From Deltaproteobacteria bacterium (GTDB taxonomy: Bacteria; Desulfobacterota; DSM-4660; Desulfatiglandales; Desulfatiglandaceae): a DNA stretch of 64,000 nt. This document shows, in pieces, positions 34,394 through 43,517 of the stretch. The notes under the pieces were generated by a model. That model worked only from the letters and a program-made list of their open reading frames with translations. It was not told the DNA's origin and made no database searches. The translations under genes were made by a program, and so were the position numbers. Numbering within the stretch: the stretch's first letter is position 1; the number at the start of each line of letters is the position of its first letter. The DNA is taken from positions 37,593-101,592 of the forward strand of contig JAIPDI010000013.1 in NCBI GenBank assembly GCA_021737785.1, in the 5' to 3' direction.

Positions 34394-34695
34394 AAGGCGG
34401 CCTGACAGCCGCAACCAAAAGGTTTCACCTATGGACGCCCGTGGGGGTCTCTGCCCAAGAGCTGCAATAAAATGCGGTCGTATGGTTCGGCGGCCGCCCC
34501 CGGGCTCCGGATAATGTTTACGGAAAGGCAGCAAGGACATACCCTCCCATAAAAGGTTGTACTTGGGGCTGGAACAGACTGTATTGTAAAGCCCTGCTGC
34601 CGTCCCCAGGAGCTGTATTCGGTTTTTGTCCCGCCTCCTGGGCGGGAGGCAGAGACCCCCACGGGAAAACTTCTTCGCACGTTGCAGAGAAGTTA
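34394..34695. repeat. Structured repeat family C, longest copy
   Basis: The 311-bp gap between the AhpD-like and PAS-kinase genes is filled by this element. It begins AAGGCGGCC, continues ACCAAAAGGTTTCACC, and ends with the hairpin AACTTCTTCGCACGTTGCAGAGAAGTT. Related copies are at 36098-36212, 40946-41045 and partly 41145-41198. The middle portion (34485-34535, with GGAAAGGCAGCAAGGAC) resembles 40890-40935. The 3' end overlaps the stop codon of the kinase gene. Confidence 0.75.
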
Positions 34696-35772
34696 TGCAT
34701 CGCCCTTCAGGGGCATGCTCAAGGTAAACACCGTCCCCTTCCCTTTCCGGCTTTGAAAGGTCAGGGTGCTGTGGGGGTGCTGCGCTACAATGTTTTTGGA
34801 TACGCTCAGGCCCAGGCCGGAGCCCTTTTTTTTCCCGGTAAAAAAGGGGGAGAACACTTTGGCCTGTTGCGCTTCTGAAATGCCGCATCCGTCATCGGCG
34901 ACAACGATCTCCACCCTTTTTTCCCTGCGACGCGTTTCGAGCCAAAGATGTCCCCCCGTTTCCATGGCCTCCATGGCGTTTTTTGTCAGGTTGAGCAGCA
35001 CCTGCTCGAGCTTGGCCCGATCCCCGGTCACGGTCAGGTCTCCGGGGGCGGGGGTAAACTCCGCCTGAATATGCTTCATGTTGCAGTCGTCCCGCACAAA
35101 GTCATAGACCTCTTTAACCAGGGCGTTGACGTCGATGTCCTCCATATCGAGGCGCTTCGGCGAATAAAGGTCCCTGAATTCGTTCAAAAGATTTTCCAGG
35201 CGGGCCACCTCCGTCACGATGATGTTTAACTTGGAGAGGGCCTTTTCGTCGTCTATCTCCTTGGCGAGCTGCCGGGCAAATCCGCCGATCATCATCAAGG
35301 GATTCTTTATCTCATGACTGACTTCGGCCACGAACTGCCCCAGGGCCGCGAGACGTTCGGACTGGATGAGCTGGTCTTGAAGGGCCTTGATCTCGGTGAG
35401 GTCCCGAATGATGCCTGTAAAGTAGGTCTCGCCGCCCGCCTCGGACACGGAAAAGGAGATACTGGCCGGGAATGTTTCGCCGTTCTTTCGAGTCACCACG
35501 ATCTCCGTATCGTGACCGATCCGGCGGGGAATCCTGGTGCTGACGTATCTCGCTACGGCCTCCCGGTGATTCCGGGCGCACGTAGGGGTCATGATCCGGT
35601 CAAGATCATACCCCACCACCTCCCCCCGGTCATAGCCGAAGATCCTTTCCGCGGCCTTGTTGAAGAAGACCACCTGGTGGCGGGCGTCGATGGTGATAAA
35701 TGCCTCGTTGGTATTCTCGACCGCATTCTCGAGAACCGCGCTGCGCCTGATTGCATCGGTCTTGTCAGTCAT
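34693..35772 (-). CDS. PAS-domain sensor histidine kinase (NtrB-like)
   Basis: 359 residues, soluble. One PAS domain (about 10-125) with FITIDARHQVVFFNKAAERIFGY. The dimerisation domain has the phosphoacceptor histidine in VSHEIKNPL (about 153). The ATPase domain has NLTKNAMEAM, DDGCGI and GSGLGLSVSKNIV. This resembles nitrogen-type kinases that phosphorylate sigma-54 activators. No response regulator is adjacent; the sigma-54 activator at 41586 has no receiver domain, so a direct pairing is not supported. The partner is unknown. Confidence 0.88.
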   Translation of the reverse strand: MTDKTDAIRRSAVLENAVENTNEAFITIDARHQVVFFNKAAERIFGYDRGEVVGYDLDRIMTPTCARNHREAVARYVSTRIPRRIGHDTEIVVTRKNGETFPASISFSVSEAGGETYFTGIIRDLTEIKALQDQLIQSERLAALGQFVAEVSHEIKNPLMMIGGFARQLAKEIDDEKALSKLNIIVTEVARLENLLNEFRDLYSPKRLDMEDIDVNALVKEVYDFVRDDCNMKHIQAEFTPAPGDLTVTGDRAKLEQVLLNLTKNAMEAMETGGHLWLETRRREKRVEIVVADDGCGISEAQQAKVFSPFFTGKKKGSGLGLSVSKNIVAQHPHSTLTFQSRKGKGTVFTLSMPLKGDA

Positions 35773-36097
35773 GGCCTTTCTCCTGCCCGATCCTCAACAA
35801 CTTCCCTTGTCGCATCCCATTTGGGAGAAAGACGCAGGATACAACTGATCCGACGGAACAGGGTCCTGCGCCGTTGCCCCCGCCCCTTTGCCTGAAGATG
35901 CCTTATCATACCACACGACGCATCGGCAGGGTAAACAGTTCCGGCCTACATATCACACTATAGGGTGTAATTGCAGCCTTTTCCTCACGGCGGCCCTCTC
36001 GCAGGTGCGCGTCAGGAGCATTTTTCGGGATGCATGAGCGGACCAGCGGCTGAGACCAGCTCCAACTGACAAGAAAATCGCTCTTAAAAACTTCCCT

Positions 36098-36212
36098 AAG
36101 GCGGCCAGACGGCCACAACCAAACAGGTTTCACCCAAGTCCCAGAAGCGTTCTGGACGCCCACGCGCTTACCGATAAAACACCAACTTCTCCGCATGGTG
36201 CAGAGTAGTTAC
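36098..36212. repeat. Structured repeat family C, copy 2
   Basis: About 115 bp: GGCGGCCAGACGGCC, ACCAAACAGGTTTCACC, the near-perfect hairpin GTCCCAGAAGCGTTCTGGAC, and a degraded AACTTCT...AGTAGTTA arm. It lies in the 484-bp gap 35773-36256 just downstream of the DUF169 gene (minus). The remainder of that gap (35773-36097) shows no gene or recognisable site. Confidence 0.8.
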
Positions 36213-36256
36213 CACCAAAGATTCTGATATAGCGATTTTTCAGTCCATTCTTTCCA

Positions 36257-37006
36257 TTATGCCTTACACCGCTCCAGGGCGCCTTCCCATATTGGGAACA
36301 TGTAATAGGCATACGGATATTTATAGGCGCCGGCGTATGATTCCCGCAAATTTACAGTAAGCCTTTCAAGATCCGCAACAGGGAATCCCACGATCATCTC
36401 GTTGTCCGCCGCGTATGCAAACCTGCGATCGCCGATATCTGCAATAGCCAACCTGACCTTGCCGGTAACATAAGGGACAACCAGGGCCTCGTAACAGCTG
36501 GCGCCGTGACCATTAGTGCTTAGTTGCACATTATCGCCCCCATCCCATATATGGGCGTAAACCAGTTGGAGCATCTGAACGGGGGTCCCCCAAACCTGCA
36601 CAATATCCGGTTCAACCGTCATCTTTTTGAGCGGCGCAGCGCCGAATGCTTCGAACCGTCCTTTTTCGATCATCATTCTATCCTGAGCCAGTTTTTTGGA
36701 TGCTGCCACGCTCTTTGCCCAGGCGCCCTCATTCCTGGTTCCATCCGCAACATCGGGAGCAGCATCATAAAACCCCAGCACAGCACCCCCCAGACCGCAA
36801 GCCGTTACGGCATCCCTGGTGGTGGCCACACCTGTCTCATGGTATCTTGCCTTTCCAATGATTTGGCAAACAGCGCAAGTTGCGCTTATGACCTCAAATT
36901 CCATAGGGATATCGCTCCTCTTAGGAAATAACTTGATGCCGACCGGCGAAATCTTGAGTCGTAACAAACCTTCCAACTCCGATGCCAACTCAGCAAATGT
37001 GCTCAT
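36257..37006 (-). CDS. DUF169-family protein
   Basis: 249 residues from the ATG at 37006, six bases after a perfect AAGGAGGTG; a GTG three codons earlier overlaps that site and is rejected. DUF169 features are LKISPVGIKLF at the N-terminus and the cysteine motifs CAVCQIIGKAR and CGLGGAVLGFYD. The family is frequent in anaerobes and methanogens and has no firm function; the cysteines suggest metal or redox chemistry. It is soluble. A terminator at 37146-37180 separates it from the MBL operon upstream, so it is transcribed on its own. Confidence 0.85.
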   Translation of the reverse strand: MSTFAELASELEGLLRLKISPVGIKLFPKRSDIPMEFEVISATCAVCQIIGKARYHETGVATTRDAVTACGLGGAVLGFYDAAPDVADGTRNEGAWAKSVAASKKLAQDRMMIEKGRFEAFGAAPLKKMTVEPDIVQVWGTPVQMLQLVYAHIWDGGDNVQLSTNGHGASCYEALVVPYVTGKVRLAIADIGDRRFAYAADNEMIVGFPVADLERLTVNLRESYAGAYKYPYAYYMFPIWEGALERCKA

Positions 37007-37145
37007 CGTATTCACCTCCTTGTAGACCGGTTATGATCTTGAAAAAGCCCTGGCCCCGGATGCGATTGACGATTCTGGGCATTCGGGAGCCCACCTCTTG
37101 GTATTCAATTTCATCTGCTGATAACCCGCTTGGTCACAGCTGATC

Positions 37146-37180
37146 AAAAAAGGGGGACACTGGTGCCCTAGTGCCCCCCG
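37146..37180 (-). terminator. Rho-independent terminator after the MBL-fold gene
   Basis: On the minus strand GGGGGGCACT and AGTGTCCCCC pair with an 8-base loop and are followed by TTTTTT. It lies 55 bp beyond the stop of the MBL-fold gene and ends the ACAD-like / DUF6282-like / MBL transcript before the DUF169 gene. Confidence 0.85.
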
Positions 37181-37234
37181 AAATCATCTGAGTCTGCATT
37201 GCCGGCAAGGCGGGCCAGCGGAAATCACAGTCGT

Positions 37235-38035
37235 CTAATCATAAAAAGGTTTTTTCGTATATTCTGCAAAGATATCCCCATCGTGACCGAGAATGACATG
37301 GGAATCGTTCAAAGAGGCGATGTTCTTGAGCTTGGCGAGGCTTTTCCACCAACCTCCCATATCCCGGATGAGCCATCCAGGCGGCTTCTCATCGTAGAAA
37401 TTTTCTTTGAAAAACATCGTGTCCGAGGTAAATAAGAATGAGCCTGAATTATTCAGGTCCACCTTCATGGATATCACACCGGGAGTGTGACCCGGCGTAT
37501 GATAAAGGGTTATCCCTTCAAAAATCTGGAATTCTTCTCCATGGACGGCCTTCCAGTTGAATGACGCATCGATGTAGTGGGGGATATAGGCCCCGAAGTC
37601 CTGCTTGGTCGCAATGGCATAAAAAGCGTATTTCAACTCCTCTTCATGAACATATATCGGCACATCCATGCCCCTGAAAAACTCCAGACCCCCGGCATGA
37701 TCCAGATGCAGATGGCCGATGATAATGGCCGACACATCTTTTAGTGTATATCCGGCCTTCTCCAATTGCTTGTCAAGCCTGTTTTCCTCCTCATAGCGCG
37801 TGATCCCGAACACCTCTTGTACAGGCTCCGGCCACAATTCTTTCCATGTGGGGGCAGGGCCTATTTCATATAGAATGACGCCGCGCTTGGGATGCTCGAT
37901 AAGGGCACCCAGCATCTGAAAATTCCGTCGCAGGGTCCCGGGGGCGGGTTCGCTGTGGGTCGACACCCCTGCTGCCTCCATTGTCCACCCAAGATCCGCT
38001 GTCAATGCTCCAAAATCCAGTAACCGTATTTTCAT
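37235..38035 (-). CDS. Metallo-beta-lactamase-fold hydrolase (AHL-lactonase-like)
   Basis: 266 residues with an AAGGAGGAG site. The dinuclear-zinc motif HLHLDHAGG (HxHxDH) is intact, followed by HTPGHTPGVIS, the late Asp in FTSDTMFF and a final His in VILGHDGD. The order and spacing resemble N-acyl-homoserine-lactone lactonases and related lactone or ester hydrolases. In an operon with an amidohydrolase-like protein and an acyl-CoA-dehydrogenase-like protein, hydrolysis of a lactone or cyclic intermediate is as likely as quorum quenching; that is inference. Confidence 0.85.
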   Translation of the reverse strand: MKIRLLDFGALTADLGWTMEAAGVSTHSEPAPGTLRRNFQMLGALIEHPKRGVILYEIGPAPTWKELWPEPVQEVFGITRYEEENRLDKQLEKAGYTLKDVSAIIIGHLHLDHAGGLEFFRGMDVPIYVHEEELKYAFYAIATKQDFGAYIPHYIDASFNWKAVHGEEFQIFEGITLYHTPGHTPGVISMKVDLNNSGSFLFTSDTMFFKENFYDEKPPGWLIRDMGGWWKSLAKLKNIASLNDSHVILGHDGDIFAEYTKKPFYD

Positions 38036-38242
38036 CTTGCTCCTCCTTTTTTCGGAAAGTTGGTTGGTTTCGACATGATTCCTGTCTACCCCCGAAATTC
38101 CATATGCCGCGCCAAATACCCGGCCTATGCCGCCCTCTCAAATTTCACCCCGATATCACCTCCTTTGCATCCGGACCATCTGTTTCAGTTCGGCGGCATG
38201 GGTATCATCCCGGCCGCCAAATGTTCAGATCTCGGCCGATGT

Positions 38243-39148
38243 CTAATCCAGGTTCAGGAGACGTCCCGGATTCCTGGAAGCGACTTTCTTGATATCCTCA
38301 ATACCTACACCCACCGCAAGGAGACTGGCAATGAACATCTTGTATCCCTCCACCGGAGGGGGGTTGACCATCTGCCCGAAATCCGAAAAGATCAGACAAC
38401 GATCAAATCCCACAGCATCCATCATCTCTGCGATGCGCTTCGGATGCTGCCGGTCAAATAACGGCATGCAGGGGAGGAAGGCATAATTCAGATATATCCG
38501 GTCGTCTTTTGCGGCCAGTTCCTTTTGCTCGTCGATGGTCATCGGATTGACGCTGCAGTTAGGGTGCGTGACGATGATTCTCTCGACCCCGATGTTCAAG
38601 GCCTCGTCGATGAGGAGTGCGCATTCATGGGCTGAAAGATGACAGGTATCCAGAATGGCATTTTTTTCCGCAATCAATTTTAATATTTCCTTGACTTCGG
38701 ACCTGATGTCGTCCCCGGAAGGCCATTGATTCAGCACGCTCAGCCCCTTTTCCGGCTGTCGCAGTTTAACAAACGGCAATAGCCATGGCGTCTCCTGGCT
38801 CACATGTACTTTTTCTATGGTCAGGGATGCGTCCATGCTCGGCATCCAAACGATTTTCGCGCCCAACAACAGGGCCTGCTCAACGGCCTCCGGGTTAAAA
38901 CCGCCTACCGCATAATTCAGCACGATGCCGCCGATCAGCGTCACGCTGTCCGGAACAAATTTTTTTGCCAAATTGACCCGGTCCGCAGTAGCGGTATTAT
39001 GGTCTTTAAATGCCAAGACCCTCATTCCTGACTCGCATGCATCTGTTGCAACCTCTACCAGGTCCTGCTGGCGCGGCGCCACATCAGGACCTGCATGAAT
39101 GTGGAAGTCGCAGGCCCCTACCATTAGATCATTCACTTGATTCCACAT
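38243..39148 (-). CDS. Amidohydrolase-superfamily-like protein (DUF6282 type)
   Basis: 301 residues from MWNQVNDLMVGACDFHIHAGPD, whose ATG has an AGGGGG site; an upstream in-frame ATG overlaps the dehydrogenase gene. The early HIH metal motif (DFHIHAGPD), AFKDHN, ILDTCHLSAHE, VTHPNCSVNPMT and the late Asp in IFSDFGQ match the barrel of metal-dependent hydrolases. Conserved histidines suggest an intact site for one or two metals. The substrate is unknown. It lies between the dehydrogenase-like and MBL genes on one strand. The 207-bp gap to the MBL gene holds nothing obvious. Confidence 0.75.
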   Translation of the reverse strand: MWNQVNDLMVGACDFHIHAGPDVAPRQQDLVEVATDACESGMRVLAFKDHNTATADRVNLAKKFVPDSVTLIGGIVLNYAVGGFNPEAVEQALLLGAKIVWMPSMDASLTIEKVHVSQETPWLLPFVKLRQPEKGLSVLNQWPSGDDIRSEVKEILKLIAEKNAILDTCHLSAHECALLIDEALNIGVERIIVTHPNCSVNPMTIDEQKELAAKDDRIYLNYAFLPCMPLFDRQHPKRIAEMMDAVGFDRCLIFSDFGQMVNPPPVEGYKMFIASLLAVGVGIEDIKKVASRNPGRLLNLD

Positions 39149-39186
39149 GCGCTTCCCCCTAATCTTCCATATTGTTATACGCCTTT

Positions 39187-40539
39187 TTATTTGGCCAAAA
39201 CCTGCTTCTGAGCCCATTGATCAAACCCGCCCCATGTAAACGGTCCGTAAAGACCTTGGGCGATGTCCAATCGATCTCTCTGCGCTCCTCCCAACCACAT
39301 CTGCACGATCTTGTAATCCCGCATATATTTTTCCAGATTGAACTCGTAGGAATAGCCATAAGACCCCATCATTTCCATTCCCCGGTTGCAGACAAAGCCG
39401 GCGCAGTCCGCTGAAAAGGACCGTGCTGCGGAATATTTGGCGATCATCTCATGAGACCAGTGGGCGCCATATATCTCGGGGTGCATCACCTGCCATGTAA
39501 CGGATAGATAGTATTGTCTGGCAACATCCATATACCTGAACATCTCTGCGATATGATTTGCAAACAATGAACGATCCCGTTGGGGAATGCCGACAATTTC
39601 CCTGTGCTTGGTCGAATTCAACACAATCTCCAGCACCGCCTGAGAAAGCCCTACAAGACGAGCCGCGCCGGCAAGCCTCCCCAGACCGATAACATACCCC
39701 CTGACGATATTGGCTCCCTGGCCCGGTTCCACATCTATCCGGTATTTTTTGGGGATGCGTACATCGTCAAAATAGATGTCCACGTTTTCGTCGGACCAGC
39801 AGAATCCCATCTTCTCGTAAGGGTTGGAAAAGGTCATGCCTTTGGCATCAGGGGGAATATAGAAAAGGCCTACGCCTTCTTCCCCTTTCTGAGGATCGGT
39901 TGTGGCAACGGTCCAATACCCCAGATGCCCTTTTAGATGCCTGCTCTGAAAATGTTCAGCAGGCCCGGAAGGTCCCGGCCAGATCTTATGGCCGTTAATC
40001 ACATAGTCATCACCGTCTTCTCTGGCGACGGTCCGAATGGTCCGGTATTGCTGCGCCGGATCTTCCAGATTCGCTCCTCCCGCAGGCTCGGTGATCGCCA
40101 CACAGGCTGTCCAAGACTCCTTTCCGGTGATCCTGTCCGCAAACTCCTTCAAGAGATCGTCTCTATTGGCCGCTAGCATAAACGACACAATCCAGTGAAT
40201 CTTTCCAACCATTGTCCCCAGGCCGATGTCTCCCCGGGAGATCTCTTCGTTGACCATCTGGCGGACGACTGGGGACAGCCCCAAACCTCCATAAGCGGCA
40301 GGAAGATTGGATTTGGTCACCCCCAAATCACAGAGTTTGGCATACAATTCATGCTGAGTTTCAAGGGCGAGCTTTTCGTCTCTGTGCCACCCTCCTTCCA
40401 GGTCCTGGCGGTGCGGCATAATTTCCTTATTGACGAATTTTCTGATGGTTTCGGCCATGGCGATATCGTCGTCAGTGCAAAACGCCTTTGTATATTTGAA
40501 CTCAGGCGACAACAGTTTGTAGTATTCTCGATGCGGCAT
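39187..40539 (-). CDS. Acyl-CoA dehydrogenase-like flavoprotein without the usual catalytic glutamate
   Basis: 450 residues with an AAGGAGG site. The three-domain ACAD fold is visible: the N-terminal helical part; the beta-domain with CVAITEPAGGANL and DDYVINGHKIWPGPSG; the C-terminal helical part with GYSYEFNLEKYMRDYKI. In medium-chain-type enzymes the base is the Glu of the YEGTAQ-like motif; here that position reads MWLGGAQRD, with Leu. The alternative base position of isovaleryl/long-chain types appears to be Gly. The enzyme may use another residue or perform a different flavin reaction. It is first in the operon, divergent from a sigma-54 activator. Confidence 0.85.
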   Translation of the reverse strand: MPHREYYKLLSPEFKYTKAFCTDDDIAMAETIRKFVNKEIMPHRQDLEGGWHRDEKLALETQHELYAKLCDLGVTKSNLPAAYGGLGLSPVVRQMVNEEISRGDIGLGTMVGKIHWIVSFMLAANRDDLLKEFADRITGKESWTACVAITEPAGGANLEDPAQQYRTIRTVAREDGDDYVINGHKIWPGPSGPAEHFQSRHLKGHLGYWTVATTDPQKGEEGVGLFYIPPDAKGMTFSNPYEKMGFCWSDENVDIYFDDVRIPKKYRIDVEPGQGANIVRGYVIGLGRLAGAARLVGLSQAVLEIVLNSTKHREIVGIPQRDRSLFANHIAEMFRYMDVARQYYLSVTWQVMHPEIYGAHWSHEMIAKYSAARSFSADCAGFVCNRGMEMMGSYGYSYEFNLEKYMRDYKIVQMWLGGAQRDRLDIAQGLYGPFTWGGFDQWAQKQVLAK

Positions 40540-41585
40540 AAAATCCTCCTTACTGCACTCAAATAGGGTAAAAAATCTATTGACTATTCAGAAAGATCGG
40601 GCAAAAATAGCATCAACCGATAATACCACCTCCCTTGTGTATCGAATAAACAGCACCATGAAAAAAGCACGAAAAGCTGTTGCGCGGGTTTTAGTTGGGA
40701 GCAAACCGCCCATTCTTCCCAGGGCGGCTTACCATCCGCGACAATAAAAGACCTTGCGTAACTCCCCAGGAATGTCAGCCCTACAGGAACGGGTTTTCTC
40801 CTGTGCTGAACCTTCCTTCGGTGTAGGGAGCGCGTGGGAATCTCTTCATAAGAGCCGCATCAATATGGATGCGTGACGGTCGATGCCCGCCCCCATAGCT
40901 CTGGATATTGATGATGGAAAGACAGCAAGCGCAAACGTCCTAACTAAGGCGGCCAGGCAGCCACAACCAAAGAGGTTTCACCCAAGTCCCAGAAGCGTTT
41001 TGGACGCCCACGGGCAAACTTCTTCGCACGTGGCAGAGAAGTTACAGACAAAGAGTTTAATGGCTGTCCTCGGGCTATAACGGATTATGTTACAGGGTTA
41101 CTGCCGTTCCGATGATTCGTGGCAAATCCTCGAAGGAGACCCCCCCACGGCTTACTGATAAGGCACCAATTTCTCCTTATGTTTCAGAAAAGTCACGGAT
41201 ATTGCGTCTTAACGGATAACCGACGCCCACTTCCGCACTGTCATAAAGATGATCAACACAGATGATTACAGGTCAAATGAACGTCTGGTCTCTTACAGCT
41301 CAGCACGATTTATGCCATGACTTGCCGGATGTATTGGAGCGGGTCGAGTAGCGAACACAACTCCTCAATATGGTTAACTAATTTCCTCTGAAAGCGCGCA
41401 TGGCCAGTACAGGCAGCGCCCCAGGCGGCGAAGAAAACACCTTAATGAGTTCTCATAAAGAGAGAAACCTATGCAAGTCGCATCAAACCTGTTGTCAATC
41501 TGAGAATTCATGTTATAATCCTTCTCCATCGCAAAAATCCCAAACCGTTCTGCTTTATCAGGAGCCCTAAGGGAAACAGATCCAA
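40540..41585. other. Long divergent intergenic region with repeat family C debris
   Basis: 1,046 bp with no credible gene between the ACAD-like operon (minus) and the sigma-54 activator (plus). It contains family C copy 3 at 40946-41045 (GGCGGCCAGGCAGCC, the GTCCCAGAAGCGTTTTGGAC hairpin, the AACTTCT...AGAAGTT hairpin), a partial diverged copy at about 41145-41198, and a segment at 40890-40935 resembling the middle of the 34394 copy. No convincing -24/-12 promoter was found by eye for either gene. Confidence 0.7.
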
Positions 41586-43364
41586 ATGAATCAGCTCTCC
41601 CTTTCAAGAAATACCATTCAGTCCTTTTGCAATGTATTGCGGCCGATGCTCAGTACCGAGATTATGGTTATCGACGAAAATCTTATCGCCGTGGCCGGGA
41701 CCGGTCAGTATAAAAAAAATGTCGGAACCAGACGGCCTCGGGATTCCTATGTCCATAAATCGATCATGTATGGAGAAAGTTTTGAGATAGAAGCGCCGAA
41801 GGAGACCCGGGAATGTATGAGGTGTGAAATACGTTCCATGTGTCCATACAGTTCGGTGATTTCCAGTCCTATCAAATATGCCGATCGTGTTGTTGGAATC
41901 TTTGGTCTTCTCGGGTATACCCACCACCAGAAAAGGGTAATGACAGATAAGGCGCTTTGCCTGTCGAGGCTGTCGGATGAGATTGCAGATCTTATGGCGG
42001 ATATGTTTGTCGGGAAAGCGTCTGATCAGGAGAGATTGTTGGGTTCCGATGAGATGACCCGGATCATCAGTTCCGTCGAAGAAGGGCTGATCTTAACGGA
42101 CCGGAATAGTCAAATTCTCAACATCAACGAATTCGGGGAAAAGCTTTTGGGGGCGAAAAGGAGTGAACTTCTGGGCAGGAGTTCTGAATTTTTGGGACAG
42201 GAAATAGACATGTGTGCCTCCGAATTCGGCAAATTGGAAAACGCAAAAGGGGCAAGCCGAAAACTCTCTGCCTGTAGGAAACCAATCAAGCCGGATTGTC
42301 CCAAGGACGGCCATATCATTGTATTTCGTCATCCTGTCCCCGCCCATGCCCCGAAAAGAACTTATGTGAACGCGGCACGGGGTCTGGAGTTTATCGGCAG
42401 ATCAGAAGCTGTCTCAGAATTGAAAGATCTTGTCAAAAAAATCTCAAAAAGCTCCTCCACCGTCTTGATCACCGGCGAAACCGGCACCGGGAAGGAGTTG
42501 GTTGCGTCACTCGTCCACTACGAGAGCCTTCGAAAATACAACCCGTTCATCACCATCAACTGCAGTGCGGTTCCGGACGTCCTGTTTGAAAGCGAGGTAT
42601 TCGGCTATTCAGCCGGGGCATTTACAGGGGCGCACAGAAACGGCAAGATGGGCAGATTTGAGATGGCAGATAAAGGGACTCTTTTTCTGGATGAAATCGG
42701 CTATCTCTCTCTGGATGGACAATCCAAGATCTTGCGATTTTTGGACAACTGCGTGCTGGAAAAGGTCGGAGGGCTGAATGCCCCCAAGATCGATGTCAGG
42801 ATTATCGCAGCCACCAACAAGAATCTGAATAAAATGGTTCAGGAAAAATCGTTTCTGGAGGATCTTTATTTCAGGCTGAATGTGATTCCCTTACACGTCC
42901 CGCCTTTGAGGGACCGCCTCATGGATATTCCATTGCTTCTGGAACATTTCCTGGGCAAAACAAATCAACGTCTAGGACATGCCGTACAGGGTTTCAGCCC
43001 TGAAGCATTAGCCTTTCTCTTTGCCTATCAATGGCCGGGAAATGTTCGTGAACTCAAAAACATTGTCGAGTATGTGTGCAATATCAGAGACGCGGGCCTG
43101 ATCGAACTGGATGATCTCCCTTCATATCTCCGGGAACAAAGGAAAGTGGAAAAGGACCGGAATCTGAGGACCGTCGATCAGGTAGAGCGTCTGTTAGTGG
43201 AGGAGGCGATTCGGCTATTTGGAAATTCCACAAAAGGAAAACGGGCGGCCGCAGCGTATTTGGGGGTGAGTATGGCCACTCTGTATCGACGGCTTTCAGC
43301 CATGTCGCGGTCAAAAGATATGGGATGCGCACCCCCCCAAACCGGGAAAAAGCCATCCTCCTGA
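41586..43364 (+). CDS. Sigma-54-dependent transcriptional activator with Cys-rich N-terminal sensor and PAS domain
   Basis: 592 residues. The N-terminal sensor (about 1-150) has a CxxCx5C group (Cys77, Cys80, Cys86; ECMRCEIRSMCP) that could bind Fe-S or zinc. A PAS domain follows (about 165-215, VEEGLILTDRNSQILNINEFG). The AAA+ domain has Walker A GETGTGKE, the sigma-54 contact loop GAFTGA, Walker B GTLFLDEIG and the arginine-finger region. A Fis-type helix-turn-helix ends it (KRAAAAYLGVSMATLYRRL). It has no receiver domain, so it senses a ligand or redox state directly. It is divergent from the ACAD-like operon and is its likely regulator. Confidence 0.9.
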   Translation: MNQLSLSRNTIQSFCNVLRPMLSTEIMVIDENLIAVAGTGQYKKNVGTRRPRDSYVHKSIMYGESFEIEAPKETRECMRCEIRSMCPYSSVISSPIKYADRVVGIFGLLGYTHHQKRVMTDKALCLSRLSDEIADLMADMFVGKASDQERLLGSDEMTRIISSVEEGLILTDRNSQILNINEFGEKLLGAKRSELLGRSSEFLGQEIDMCASEFGKLENAKGASRKLSACRKPIKPDCPKDGHIIVFRHPVPAHAPKRTYVNAARGLEFIGRSEAVSELKDLVKKISKSSSTVLITGETGTGKELVASLVHYESLRKYNPFITINCSAVPDVLFESEVFGYSAGAFTGAHRNGKMGRFEMADKGTLFLDEIGYLSLDGQSKILRFLDNCVLEKVGGLNAPKIDVRIIAATNKNLNKMVQEKSFLEDLYFRLNVIPLHVPPLRDRLMDIPLLLEHFLGKTNQRLGHAVQGFSPEALAFLFAYQWPGNVRELKNIVEYVCNIRDAGLIELDDLPSYLREQRKVEKDRNLRTVDQVERLLVEEAIRLFGNSTKGKRAAAAYLGVSMATLYRRLSAMSRSKDMGCAPPQTGKKPSS

Positions 43365-43517
43365 TGCAAGAAATATCAACGGTGAATTTGCCCGACAGAA
43401 CCCATCTTTATTAAGAAAAAACGGCACGGCTGTAACTATTGTTGGGAATGCTTTCCCGAGACGACGCGGCCCGATGCCCGGGACGGGTCAGCTATCGAAC
43501 AATACAATCTCAGGGTG

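Noticed and set aside
40540..41585. Sigma-54 (-24/-12) promoter for the ACAD-like operon
   Set aside because: I looked on the minus strand for a GG-N10-GC spacing near the start and found no convincing match, despite the divergent sigma-54 activator.
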